Below are positions 40,055 to 46,170 of a stretch of DNA of 56,714 nt, piece after piece. Within the stretch, counting starts at the first letter, position 1, and each line of letters starts with the position of its first letter. The stretch comes from a virus, in IMG/VR virus record IMGVR_UViG_3300045741_000168, positions 1 to 56,714 of that record. One strand, written 5' to 3'. The translations under genes were made by a program, and so were the position numbers. Under the pieces are notes generated by a model. The model saw only the letters and a list, made by a program, of their open reading frames with translations. It had not been told where the DNA came from and did not search any database.

Positions 40055-40435
40055 ATGTCAGAACAAAAACAAGAAGGTGTTTTCCATTATAAATCTGATA
40101 AAATTGATGAGAAAATCTTGCAAGAAGTCTTGAGAATCCATGATGATATTACTATCATTAGAGCAGATCTGGTAAACGCTGAAATGATGGCGCCTGTCAT
40201 ATCCAAGGCTGTCGCAGATGGTCTAAAGCTCGCAGCAGGCAGTCCTGAAACGTGGGCAGCGGTGGCTGATGGCATCAGGGCTAGGGCCACGGCAAGCGCC
40301 GGAGGATGGCTATTCGGTGGACTCGCTACCTTGTTTAAGCGCCTTGCATGGATCGCCTTGATATTGATCTGCGCCTACATTGCTGGCGGCCACAAGGCGA
40401 TCCTTGCATTGGTCAAGGCGGCGACTGCCGAATGA
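40055..40435 (+). CDS. Small membrane protein, possible second holin, 126 aa
   Basis: A soluble N-terminal two-thirds (helical, QEVLRIHDDITIIRADLV) is followed by one transmembrane helix, WIALILICAYIAGG, and a basic C-terminus. It is located at the start of the lysis region. A holin, spanin-like or regulator of lysis role is possible. The actual 3-TM holin is at 41924-42331. Confidence 0.55.
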   Translation: MSEQKQEGVFHYKSDKIDEKILQEVLRIHDDITIIRADLVNAEMMAPVISKAVADGLKLAAGSPETWAAVADGIRARATASAGGWLFGGLATLFKRLAWIALILICAYIAGGHKAILALVKAATAE

Positions 40436-40629
40436 TGGGGCCTGTAGCCTACCTAGTCATCGGTGAACCGCATTACAGGGCGGTGTTCCTGGAGCACGAG
40501 CCAGCCATCAAAGCAGCGGTGGAGCATCACGGACTTGTCCGAAACCTGGTGCTGGAGGATCAAGTGGCGACGCTGTGCTCGGCAGCGTATCAGCAGGGGA
40601 TTGATACTGCTGACAGGAGGATGTCATGA
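40432..40629 (+). CDS. Hypothetical protein, 65 aa
   Basis: Starts with ATG overlapping the previous stop (AATGATGG). Protein MMGPVAYLVIGEPHYRAVFLE with a helical rest. Coupled to the membrane gene before it. Unknown function. Confidence 0.5.
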   Translation: MMGPVAYLVIGEPHYRAVFLEHEPAIKAAVEHHGLVRNLVLEDQVATLCSAAYQQGIDTADRRMS

Positions 40630-40780
40630 TCTTTTCTATGCAAGATTTATGCGCCATAACTGGTGCAGATTTATCTGTCATTGATAATGGCCCAGTTATC
40701 CCTAAGCCGCACACAGGGCATGAATACCAGAATCTGCCATTTGACATGGATAGTACTCCATCCCACTCAATGAGATTCAT
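40508..40780 (-). CDS. Possible small zinc-binding protein on the opposite strand
   Basis: A minus-strand frame from the ATG at 40780 reads MNLIEWDGVLSMSNGRFWYS then CPVCGLG and a later HKSCIEKI, a plausible C-x-x-C ... H-x-x-C metal site. Its C-terminal half overlaps the plus-strand gene 40432-40629 and looks low-complexity. Either a real accessory gene like those at 41110-41898, or chance. Low certainty. Confidence 0.3.
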   Translation of the reverse strand: MNLIEWDGVLSMSNGRFWYSCPVCGLGITGPLSMTDKSAPVMAHKSCIEKIMTSSCQQYQSPADTLPSTASPLDPPAPGFGQVRDAPPLL

Positions 40781-40820
40781 ATCTACTTCTTTATTCTGAA
40801 TTGCGTGGGTAAATTTCATT

Positions 40821-41240
40821 ATGAACCTAATTGATTGGATGCAAAGGGAAGAGGGCTGCAAGCTCTACGCCTACCAAGACTCACTCGGATTCTGGACTAT
40901 CGGATACGGAACTCTTATCGACCAGCGGGGCGGCGGGATAACTGAGGAGGAGGCGCTGTATCTCCTGACGCATCGCCTCGACACGACAAAGAATTCTGTT
41001 ATATCCGCTCTTCCATGGGTCTCTGGGTGCGCGGAAGTACGTCAGGCAGTCATCTTCGCAATGGCATTCCAACTCGGCCTGCACGGGATGCTCGCTTTCC
41101 ACAGGATGCTCACAGCGGCGCACGATGGGAATTGGGAATTAGCGGCGAAGGAACTTCTGAACTCGAAGTTGGCGACTCAGACTCCGGCACGGGCACAGCG
41201 GACGGCGGAGATGCTTCGGACGGGGGAATGGCCTTTGTAA
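40821..41240 (+). CDS. Endolysin: T4-type lysozyme (glycoside hydrolase 24)
   Basis: 139 residues. Catalytic triad spacing is exactly that of T4 lysozyme: E11 in REEGCKLYAY, D20 in QDSLG and T26 in FWTIGYGT. The C-terminal LLNSKLATQTPARAQRTAEML is the family ending. No signal peptide, so release depends on a holin. It cleaves the peptidoglycan glycan strand. Confidence 0.93.
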   Translation: MNLIDWMQREEGCKLYAYQDSLGFWTIGYGTLIDQRGGGITEEEALYLLTHRLDTTKNSVISALPWVSGCAEVRQAVIFAMAFQLGLHGMLAFHRMLTAAHDGNWELAAKELLNSKLATQTPARAQRTAEMLRTGEWPL

Positions 41241-41505
41241 TTCCGCATAAAGAACAAAGTAGATGATCTTCTTGCGGTTTGCGCAAAAATCCAGTCCACA
41301 CCCAGTTATGCCTGCACCTATCTGGAGCGATCGTTGCCACAGCTCTTTTCTCGTCATTTATGGGTACAAGCGTAGTTTTGAAACCTTTCGAGCACTCTTT
41401 GCACAGACACGTCCAAGCACCAAAGTTAATCCGACGTCGAATGTCGGCGATGTAGAAACACTTCGCCCCGCAGTTGTCGCACAAACGGTAATCTATTCCT
41501 GCCAT
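41110..41505 (-). CDS. Small zinc-binding protein, 131 aa
   Basis: From ATG 41505 (MAGIDYRLCDNCGAKCFYI). Pairs CDNC/C, CLCKEC and CSLCG are consistent with two zinc ribbons; the tail is Pro/Ser/Glu-rich. It overlaps the lysozyme gene by 131 bp on the other strand; its start lies 2 nt from the stop of the preceding minus-strand gene, which favours a real gene. Unknown role. Confidence 0.5.
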   Translation of the reverse strand: MAGIDYRLCDNCGAKCFYIADIRRRINFGAWTCLCKECSKGFKTTLVPINDEKRAVATIAPDRCRHNWVWTGFLRKPQEDHLLCSLCGITKAIPPSEASPPSAVPVPESESPTSSSEVPSPLIPNSHRAPL

Positions 41506-41506
41506 A

Positions 41507-41611
41507 TCATTTACCCAGAAGCTGGTATACAACCCAAGCAAAGCAGATCAGGCCTCCGACAACTGCGCCTTGTGCCATGCCGCGCCACATTGCATATAGA
41601 AAATCTCTCAT
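41507..41611 (-). CDS. Small membrane protein, 34 aa
   Basis: MRDFLYAMWRGMAQGAVVGG followed by LICFAWVVYQLLGK: one transmembrane helix. ATGA overlap with the preceding DUF551-like gene, and 1 nt to the next gene, so part of a three-gene minus-strand operon. Confidence 0.6.
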   Translation of the reverse strand: MRDFLYAMWRGMAQGAVVGGLICFAWVVYQLLGK

Positions 41612-41898
41612 GTCATTTCCCTTCTGAATGCGGCTTCGGAAGCTGCTGCCAATGAGTCGGGTGAAGGCGGCTGCGGAAGCGGATGCCAATGAGTCGGGTG
41701 AAAAGCTATATCAGTTTCCCAATAACCGTCGTGAACTTCTTCTGTTTTGTATACGTCTCCGTCCTCTGCCGGACGCACAAATATAAGCTCTTCTTTCCAG
41801 GTATGGCAATAAAAGCCAACATCCATCTCGCCGTTGTCGTTTACAAGAAGTATTTTGGTGCCGTCTTTAGGCGCTGTTTCTATCGGTAGCCAACTCAT
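41608..41898 (-). CDS. DUF551-family protein
   Basis: 96 residues: WLPIETAPKDGTKILLVNDN at the N-terminus and FHPTHWHPLPQPP at the C-terminus are the DUF551 hallmarks. These are small proteins widespread in phages and prophages with unknown function. Shine-Dalgarno AGGAGA lies before ATG. Confidence 0.85.
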   Translation of the reverse strand: MSWLPIETAPKDGTKILLVNDNGEMDVGFYCHTWKEELIFVRPAEDGDVYKTEEVHDGYWETDIAFHPTHWHPLPQPPSPDSLAAASEAAFRREMT

Positions 41899-41923
41899 GT
41901 CATTTCTCCTTGGAGGTTAAATA
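41899..41923. promoter_or_regulatory. Divergent 25-nt gap with back-to-back Shine-Dalgarno sequences
   Basis: CTCC (41906-41909) and GGAG (41912-41915) form an inverted pair. Read on the minus strand it is the AGGAG of the DUF551 gene, and on the plus strand the TGGAGG of the holin. The two divergent genes are separated by 25 nt only, so their promoters must lie inside the neighbouring coding sequences. Confidence 0.75.
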
Positions 41924-42331
41924 ATGTCACTCGATCCAGTAACAGCACTTCTCGATATTGGCAGTAAAGTCATCGACAGGCTTTGGCCCGACCCGACGCA
42001 GGCCGCCGCCGCGAAGCTCGAACTGTTCAAGCTCCAGCAATCTGGCGAACTCGCGCAGATGACTGGGCAACTGGAGATCAACAAGGTCGAGGCGGCAAGT
42101 ACGAGTCTGTTCACGAGTGGATGGAGACCAGCCATTGGCTGGGTCTGCGGCGCAGGGTTTGCTTGCCAGTTCGTCATAGGGCCACTTGCGAGTTGGGGGA
42201 GCCGATTGGTAGGACATCCTGTCGATCTGCCTCCGCTCGATGTTGGCGCGATGATGCCTCTGCTATTCGGGATGCTTGGCATGGGCGCATATCGGACTGC
42301 GGAGAAGATTCAGGGCGTGGCGGCTAAGTAG
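41924..42331 (+). CDS. Holin, 3-TM family
   Basis: 135 residues. SLDPVTALLDIGSKVIDRLWPDPTQAAAAKLELFKLQQSGELAQM with turns, then three hydrophobic segments beginning at GWRPAIGWVCGAGFACQFVI, ending in FGMLGMGAYRTAEKIQGVAAK: the GTA/3TM holin layout. It permeabilises the inner membrane to release the lysozyme. Its last 22 nt overlap the convergent cytosine methyltransferase gene. Confidence 0.85.
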   Translation: MSLDPVTALLDIGSKVIDRLWPDPTQAAAAKLELFKLQQSGELAQMTGQLEINKVEAASTSLFTSGWRPAIGWVCGAGFACQFVIGPLASWGSRLVGHPVDLPPLDVGAMMPLLFGMLGMGAYRTAEKIQGVAAK

Positions 42332-43284
42332 GCTCTAATGAACTCCGCCGCGACTTGCGGGACGATAGCGTTGCCGTAGGCGCGCAGGCGTCCCACACGG
42401 CTGGTAGTCCCATTAGCCAACGGGAAAATGCCGGGTTGAGTTGGCCTGGCTTTGCCGTCGGAGCACTGGAGCCATTCGATGTCGCACCAAGGACTAGATA
42501 CGCTTGTACCTCTATGCCAACCTGGCGATTGGATTCGGATCGCGCCTTGGCCATCGACTGATTGCTGAGCCGCATCTTTGCATCTGTCGCATTCGGCGTC
42601 GCCCAGTTGGCCAGCCACGCTGCTCGGCCCAGCCGCGCATTGATCGGCACGTTGTTGCACTGTGACCCGTCCTTCCAATCCCGCGTCGTCGGTGTCGGCC
42701 ACAGTGACAATGCCACTTGTTGCGTTAGTGGTATCCCCGTATCGTGTGGCCTTGGAGGCGCAACTCCCCGACTGTGATCTTGGGCAGTCGGAGACACCCA
42801 CGAACCATAATCGCTGCCTGATGTGCGGTGCCCCGACGCTGCAAGCCGGTAAATCTGTCGCCCCGACGGAGTAACCCGCGCTTTCCATGTCATCCGAAAC
42901 AAGGTCGAACCAGGCGAGTGCATTGGCAACCTGCTCTCCAAACACAATTTCAGGGCTGCACTCAGTGATGAGACGGAACCATGTGGGCCAGAGGTGCCGA
43001 CTGTCATCGAAGCCTTTTTGCTTCCCTGATGAACTGAATGGCTGGCATGGACAGCTTCCAGTCCAGACCGGTCGATCGTCCGGCCATCCTGCGAGTCGCA
43101 AGGCGTAGCTCCATCCTCCAATGCCTGCGAAGAAGTGGCATTGTTCATATCCTCTGAGATCGTCTGGTTTGACATCCTCGATGCTCCTCTCGTCCACATC
43201 ACCGGGCGCAATATGCCCCGCAACAATCAAGATGCGCAGCCATGCCGCTGCGAATGGACCATTTTCGTTGTAGTAAGCGGCCAT
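42310..43284 (-). CDS. DNA cytosine-5 methyltransferase
   Basis: 324 residues. Motif I HFFAGIGGWSYAL (51-59), motif IV GSCPCQPFSSSG with nucleophile C80, FGEQV motif VI, IRQRLWFVG motif VIII, and RLRAYGNAIVPQVAAEFI motif X. The variable region between VIII and X (about residues 165-275) is the target recognition zone; it is also the zone that encodes a second protein in another frame. Likely protects phage DNA from restriction. Confidence 0.92.
   Translation of the reverse strand: MAAYYNENGPFAAAWLRILIVAGHIAPGDVDERSIEDVKPDDLRGYEQCHFFAGIGGWSYALRLAGWPDDRPVWTGSCPCQPFSSSGKQKGFDDSRHLWPTWFRLITECSPEIVFGEQVANALAWFDLVSDDMESAGYSVGATDLPACSVGAPHIRQRLWFVGVSDCPRSQSGSCASKATRYGDTTNATSGIVTVADTDDAGLEGRVTVQQRADQCAAGPSSVAGQLGDAECDRCKDAAQQSVDGQGAIRIQSPGWHRGTSVSSPWCDIEWLQCSDGKARPTQPGIFPLANGTTSRVGRLRAYGNAIVPQVAAEFIRAYLAATP
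42324..43175 (-). CDS. Nested overlapping gene within the cytosine methyltransferase
   Basis: A 283-codon frame lies completely inside the methyltransferase gene in a different minus-strand frame. It has its own Shine-Dalgarno AGGAG 8 nt before the ATG at 43175 (MSNQTISEDMNN). Its protein has family-like sequence: LESRLPMHSPGSTLFRMTWK, LWPTPTTRDWKDGSQC and LNPAFSRWLMGLPAVWDACA resemble proteins I recall from other phages next to or within dcm genes (WPTPTARDWKDG, WLMGFP). I regard it as real. Function unknown. Confidence 0.65.
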   Translation of the reverse strand: MSNQTISEDMNNATSSQALEDGATPCDSQDGRTIDRSGLEAVHASHSVHQGSKKASMTVGTSGPHGSVSSLSAALKLCLESRLPMHSPGSTLFRMTWKARVTPSGRQIYRLAASGHRTSGSDYGSWVSPTAQDHSRGVAPPRPHDTGIPLTQQVALSLWPTPTTRDWKDGSQCNNVPINARLGRAAWLANWATPNATDAKMRLSNQSMAKARSESNRQVGIEVQAYLVLGATSNGSSAPTAKPGQLNPAFSRWLMGLPAVWDACAPTATLSSRKSRRSSLEPT

Positions 43285-43286
43285 TT

Positions 43287-43448
43287 TCAGAGCGTGGCGT
43301 CGAAATAGTCATAGCCCCCGTCTCTCCGAGGTGTCACGTCGATCTGCGGAGCATCCTGACCCCTGACGTTCTCTAGCCGCACATTACCGCGGTCTCCGCT
43401 TCCGCCAGCGTACTCCGGGGCCGGGTTGTGCTGGATTCGGTCCCTCAT
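43287..43448 (-). CDS. Hypothetical protein, 53 aa
   Basis: From ATG 43448: MRDRIQHNPAPEYAGGSGD followed by a polar rest ending DYFDATL. Two nt before the methyltransferase start. Its initiation region is part of a 35-bp duplication shared with the gene at 43468-43590. Confidence 0.5.
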   Translation of the reverse strand: MRDRIQHNPAPEYAGGSGDRGNVRLENVRGQDAPQIDVTPRRDGGYDYFDATL

Positions 43449-43469
43449 TTCAGGCCCCCCGAAGAATTC
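43435..43469. repeat. 35-bp imperfect repeat, copy 1 (copy 2 at 43591-43625)
   Basis: ATTCGGTCCCTCATTTCAGG..., matching 43591-43625 with few changes and one indel. In both places it covers a Shine-Dalgarno-like GAGGG and ATG context of a minus-strand gene, so an initiation region has been duplicated. Confidence 0.85.
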
Positions 43470-43590
43470 ATATCCATGTACTATCACGCACAACAACTGC
43501 AATAAGCAGAGCCAAACAGATAATCCCGGCAATCCAATGCCCAAACGTGAAAAATGCGATGGTTGCCAGAATAAGCATTAGACTTTCCAT
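43468..43590 (-). CDS. Small membrane protein, 40 aa
   Basis: MESLMLILATIAFFTFGHWI followed by AGIICLALLIAVVVRDSTWI: two closely spaced hydrophobic helices. GAGGG lies 7 nt before ATG. It is the kind of small hydrophobic protein seen among phage early or lysis genes. Too short to assign. Confidence 0.6.
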   Translation of the reverse strand: MESLMLILATIAFFTFGHWIAGIICLALLIAVVVRDSTWI

Positions 43591-43625
43591 ATTCGTTCCC
43601 TCATTTCATGCCCCCCAGAAGAATT
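43591..43625. repeat. 35-bp imperfect repeat, copy 2
   Basis: Second copy of the initiation-region repeat, in front of the 40-aa membrane protein gene and touching the end of the DUF2829 gene. Confidence 0.85.
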
Positions 43626-43857
43626 AAACGGCTTCCCAATCATCGGCCAGTATGTCTGTTTGCGAAGCCAACCACGGAACGCGAGCTCCGGGGATGTTTT
43701 GCGCATCGATAGGATAGTTGATGTAAATGTACGGAAGCGTCATCTTGCTGTGTTCGTCAGGTATTTGTAGCTCAAGCCAGAGACCTTTGCCGTTCCATCC
43801 GCTTCTGGCAACTTTTCCGCCATCATTTAATAGTTCCAATGCTTGTCCTATTTTCAT
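43624..43857 (-). CDS. tad2: DUF2829 / Tad2-family protein, likely anti-Thoeris
   Basis: 77 residues from the ATG at 43857 with AAGGGG 5 nt upstream. KIGQALELLNDGGKVARSGWNGKGLWL at the N-terminus, LPYIYINYP in the middle and VPWLASQTDILADDWEAV at the end match the DUF2829 family residue for residue in its conserved places. Members tested (Tad2 of phage SPO1 and relatives) bind and sequester the cyclic ADP-ribose-type signal of Thoeris defence. I infer the same role here. Confidence 0.8.
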   Translation of the reverse strand: MKIGQALELLNDGGKVARSGWNGKGLWLELQIPDEHSKMTLPYIYINYPIDAQNIPGARVPWLASQTDILADDWEAV

Positions 43858-44012
43858 CTTCACCCCTTTTGTTTGCTGTCAGTCGGCTGGCGACAGCAAC
43901 CCCGTCACACTTGTCGCTTAAAAGGCTCGACAGTCTGCCCGCGACGCTGTTCGTCGAATCACTGCTACGCATCATCACTGCGCTTCACCACCACCTGATA
44001 GCACTTCATGTT
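43858..44012. other. Short gap without a recognised gene
   Basis: 155 nt on the minus-strand path between two early genes. It holds only very short frames and no clear promoter. It may carry translational leader for the DUF2829 gene. Confidence 0.4.
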
Positions 44013-44339
44013 TTAGAGCCTGCTTGGCGAGTCTGGGTGCAGGACCACTGCCGACATACATGCGTCCCAACGCTTTGCGGCTTCGCTCGCCGCTTCTTCT
44101 TGTGACAACGGATACAGAGCAGCAGTGTCGATAGATGAAAACTGTCTGAATACGATGTACCCAACTATTTCGCGACTAGCATTGAGCAGCCGCTCAACCT
44201 CAGCGCGCAGCCGCTCAATTTCGTCGGCAGCTTCGATATTTAGCTTTCCACGTTGAATCGTATGCGGGTCTATATTCACACCAGTACGCATCATATTGGC
44301 GAGCCAAGGTTCGCGCAGGCGCTCTAGGATGTCGCTCAT
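44013..44339 (-). CDS. Hypothetical coiled-coil early protein, 108 aa
   Basis: From ATG 44339: MSDILERLREPWLANMM, then EAADEIERLRAEVERLLNASREIVGYI, a heptad-like coiled coil found in phage Ea22-like early proteins, and a C-terminal EEAASEAAKRWDACM helix. Unknown function. Confidence 0.6.
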   Translation of the reverse strand: MSDILERLREPWLANMMRTGVNIDPHTIQRGKLNIEAADEIERLRAEVERLLNASREIVGYIVFRQFSSIDTAALYPLSQEEAASEAAKRWDACMSAVVLHPDSPSRL

Positions 44340-44340
44340 G

Positions 44341-44424
44341 TCAAGTTCCTTTAAGTTCTTCCCATACTGCCTTTGCAGCCTGATACGCGGCGGTATAGGC
44401 TCGGGTACGGCCATTTACAGCCAT
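44341..44424 (-). CDS. Short ORF duplicating the C-terminal tail of the 44602-44925 gene
   Basis: 27 codons: MAVNGRTRAYTAAYQAAKAV continuing WEELKGT. YQAAKAVWEELKG also ends the protein at 44602-44925, and the DNA is similar over about 45 nt. It overlaps the gene 44351-44605 in another frame and could be a vestige of a duplicated gene rather than an expressed peptide. Confidence 0.35.
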   Translation of the reverse strand: MAVNGRTRAYTAAYQAAKAVWEELKGT

Positions 44425-44605
44425 CCGCGAAGTGCTCTAGTGAGCGCGATAGAGCGTGCGCGCGCTTCAACGCGATGGGTTTGCCAAAGCTTCCGAGGGG
44501 CCCTTCATCAGGTGCAGCAGCGTGATACATCGCGCCGTTTCCAAACACCGATAGGTAGCCGCCGCCATTGAGAGCCCTCATTGCCGCCGCTTCCGTTTTG
44601 TTCAT
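44351..44605 (-). CDS. Hypothetical protein, 84 aa
   Basis: MNKTEAAAMRALNGGGYLSVFGNGAMYHAAA resembles small early phage proteins. Its last 25 residues run through DNA that, in another frame, encodes a copy of a neighbour C-terminus, so the end may be frameshifted relative to the ancestor. ATG overlaps the stop of the upstream gene. Confidence 0.5.
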   Translation of the reverse strand: MNKTEAAAMRALNGGGYLSVFGNGAMYHAAAPDEGPLGSFGKPIALKRAHALSRSLEHFADGCKWPYPSLYRRVSGCKGSMGRT

Positions 44606-44925
44606 GTTGCCGCCCCTTTAAGTTCTTCCCATACCGCCTTTGCCGCCTGATACGCAGCGCCGCCGACCTGCCACACAAACGGCTCGGTGCTGTGCTGCCG
44701 CATTTGTAGCTGCCACCACTCACCAAAATCCTGCGCCGGCTGCCACCAAAGAAAAGTATCTGCTGCCAGCCATTCCTCACCGTCCCACTTTGTCCATTGC
44801 CAGCCCTCAGAGCATTGCTGGTGCATGGACTTGTTGAGCGTTTTGTACCACCCGACTTTTCGTGGCAGGTCACAAGGCGGACTCCAAGTCACCGACCAGG
44901 CCCCCGAATATCTGACTGCATCCAC
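44602..44925 (-). CDS. Hypothetical Trp-rich protein, 107 aa
   Basis: The pattern CDLPRKVGWYKTLNK ... WQWTKWDGEEWLAAD ... FLWWQPAQDFGEWW is that of a small phage family with a beta core of Trp/Gly, related in style to the pair at 48270-48795. It ends in the AYQAAKAVWEELKG helix. Function unknown. Confidence 0.6.
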   Translation of the reverse strand: MDAVRYSGAWSVTWSPPCDLPRKVGWYKTLNKSMHQQCSEGWQWTKWDGEEWLAADTFLWWQPAQDFGEWWQLQMRQHSTEPFVWQVGGAAYQAAKAVWEELKGAAT

Positions 44926-45071
44926 ATGATGGCAAAGATCACAGCCTGCCGCGCTCGTCTGTAGTCTGGTGTTCTGACGCTTTCAGGGCGAGTATCCATC
45001 TCTTCACGGACTGCCCGGAGTAACCTTAATATCTTCTCGTCGTGCTGTTCGGATGCAGATTTGTTCACCAT
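44889..45071 (-). CDS. Hypothetical helical protein, 60 aa
   Basis: MVNKSASEQHDEKILRLLRAVREEMDTRP and RRARQAVIFAIMWMQ are amphipathic helices. It overlaps genes on both sides (ATGGTGA with the PEP-CTERM gene). Unknown. Confidence 0.5.
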   Translation of the reverse strand: MVNKSASEQHDEKILRLLRAVREEMDTRPESVRTPDYRRARQAVIFAIMWMQSDIRGPGR

Positions 45072-45661
45072 TTCGTTTTCCTCTTCGCCAATCCAATCAA
45101 ACTAAGCCCAGCAGCAATCAGTTGCAGGGTTGGCGGCTCAGGCACTGGCGGCGGTGTGGACACGACAAGCTGATCCAAGGTGTTCTGTGTTCCGACAAAC
45201 AGGCTCAGTCCAGCGCCATAGGCCTCGTACCACGAGCCGCTAAGTTGATACCAATCGAAGGCCTGGGGTATGGGTGACTGCCCAGGCATCGCAAGTCCAG
45301 AATCGGATGCACTGGAAAACACCACGGTGTAGAGGCCAGGAGGCAGCCACAGACTGTCCGCGATGCCGAACCATCCGCGCTGAAACGGCGGGATGTATGT
45401 GCTGGCCTGATAGATCAGAGAACCTGAGCCTGGAAATTCGGTGTAAATCGAGACCGTCAGATCGGCCCAGTTCTCCGAGTCGAAGTAACCATCGATATTG
45501 GTGATTGTTTCGGCCTCACCCATGCCGAACGACACTCCAAGGCTTTGCTGCCAATTCACAGAATAGAGCGCGCCATATGGATTGCTGCCGGTGTTGACCA
45601 GAGTGTTGGCTGATGCGACAGCCGCGATTGAGAGTAAGAGCGTCGCGAGTAATCGTTTCAT
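45065..45661 (-). CDS. Secreted protein with PEP-CTERM sorting signal
   Basis: 198 residues from ATG 45661. Residues 1-19 (MKRLLATLLLSIAAVASA) are a classical signal peptide. The body is a beta-rich exported domain (about 20-165, DGYFDSENWADLTVSIYTEF, WLPPGLYTVVFSSASD). The C-terminus has the full tripartite PEP-CTERM signal: VPEPPTL (173-179), hydrophobic LIAAGLSLIGLA (181-192) and a basic tail KRKTKW. Host exosortase would recognise it. ATGA overlap with a small membrane protein gene. Such proteins are rarely expected in phages and the gene may be acquired from the host. Confidence 0.88.
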   Translation of the reverse strand: MKRLLATLLLSIAAVASANTLVNTGSNPYGALYSVNWQQSLGVSFGMGEAETITNIDGYFDSENWADLTVSIYTEFPGSGSLIYQASTYIPPFQRGWFGIADSLWLPPGLYTVVFSSASDSGLAMPGQSPIPQAFDWYQLSGSWYEAYGAGLSLFVGTQNTLDQLVVSTPPPVPEPPTLQLIAAGLSLIGLAKRKTKW

Positions 45662-45792
45662 ACCAACCACCACACCAGCAGCGCAGTCCATGCCACCGAA
45701 AACAAGATCAGCCATATCCATATCCGGCGTTGTGCCTGAGCGTCGCGCAGAGCTTCCTCCATCAACCATTGGTTTTCTTCATCGTCTGTCAT
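45658..45792 (-). CDS. Small membrane protein, 44 aa, coupled to the PEP-CTERM gene
   Basis: MTDDEENQWLMEEALRDAQA is acidic and polar, then one transmembrane helix rich in Trp (WIWLILFSVAWTALLVWWLV) ends the protein. Start and stop overlap its neighbours by 4 nt on both sides (ATGA). The type resembles small phage inner-membrane proteins. Confidence 0.65.
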   Translation of the reverse strand: MTDDEENQWLMEEALRDAQAQRRIWIWLILFSVAWTALLVWWLV

Positions 45793-45947
45793 GGTTTCTC
45801 TCCATCTACCAATGACTTCATAGCTTTTTCGTAGAGTGGTTTAGCAGTTGTTATTACCACATGCCCGATGTAGTACATCATCGCGGCACCAGATAACACA
45901 CCGAATAGATAAATTCCAAGCACAACAATTGCGTCAAATAGGTTCAT
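45789..45947 (-). CDS. Small membrane protein, 52 aa
   Basis: MNLFDAIVVLGIYLFGVLSG with the following AAMMYYIGHVVI forms one or two hydrophobic helices; the C-terminus is Lys-rich. It overlaps the next small membrane gene by 4 nt (ATGA), giving a three-gene coupled set ending in the PEP-CTERM protein. Confidence 0.65.
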   Translation of the reverse strand: MNLFDAIVVLGIYLFGVLSGAAMMYYIGHVVITTAKPLYEKAMKSLVDGEKP

Positions 45948-45948
45948 G

Positions 45949-46170
45949 TTACCCCATCTTGTCGATAGTTAGCGCCATCAGCCTTGCGACTTCCTTGTCA
46001 GTGGTTCTCTGTCCGCCAGGCAATACCCAACCTTCATGGAATGGAGTGCCGAACTGATCTGTTCCAGCATCACCCCAGATAATCCTGCCCTTGCCGATGG
46101 TTATATTCAACTCGTGAGTGAACCGGCCAATTTCTTTGTCCTGTATATGTTTCTTTCCTGGAGCGTTCAT
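45949..46170 (-). CDS. Hypothetical protein, 73 aa
   Basis: MNAPGKKHIQDKEIGRFTHELN then WGDAGTDQFGTPFHEGWVLPGG looks like a small globular protein. Starts within the stop of the Gp157-like gene (46167-46170, ATGA overlap). Unknown. Confidence 0.6.
   Translation of the reverse strand: MNAPGKKHIQDKEIGRFTHELNITIGKGRIIWGDAGTDQFGTPFHEGWVLPGGQRTTDKEVARLMALTIDKMG

Noticed and set aside
40757-40843. Imperfect inverted repeat around the endolysin start
   Set aside because: The similarity of the two divergent ATG contexts (MNLIEW and MNLIDW) is short and may be chance; no other support for regulation.
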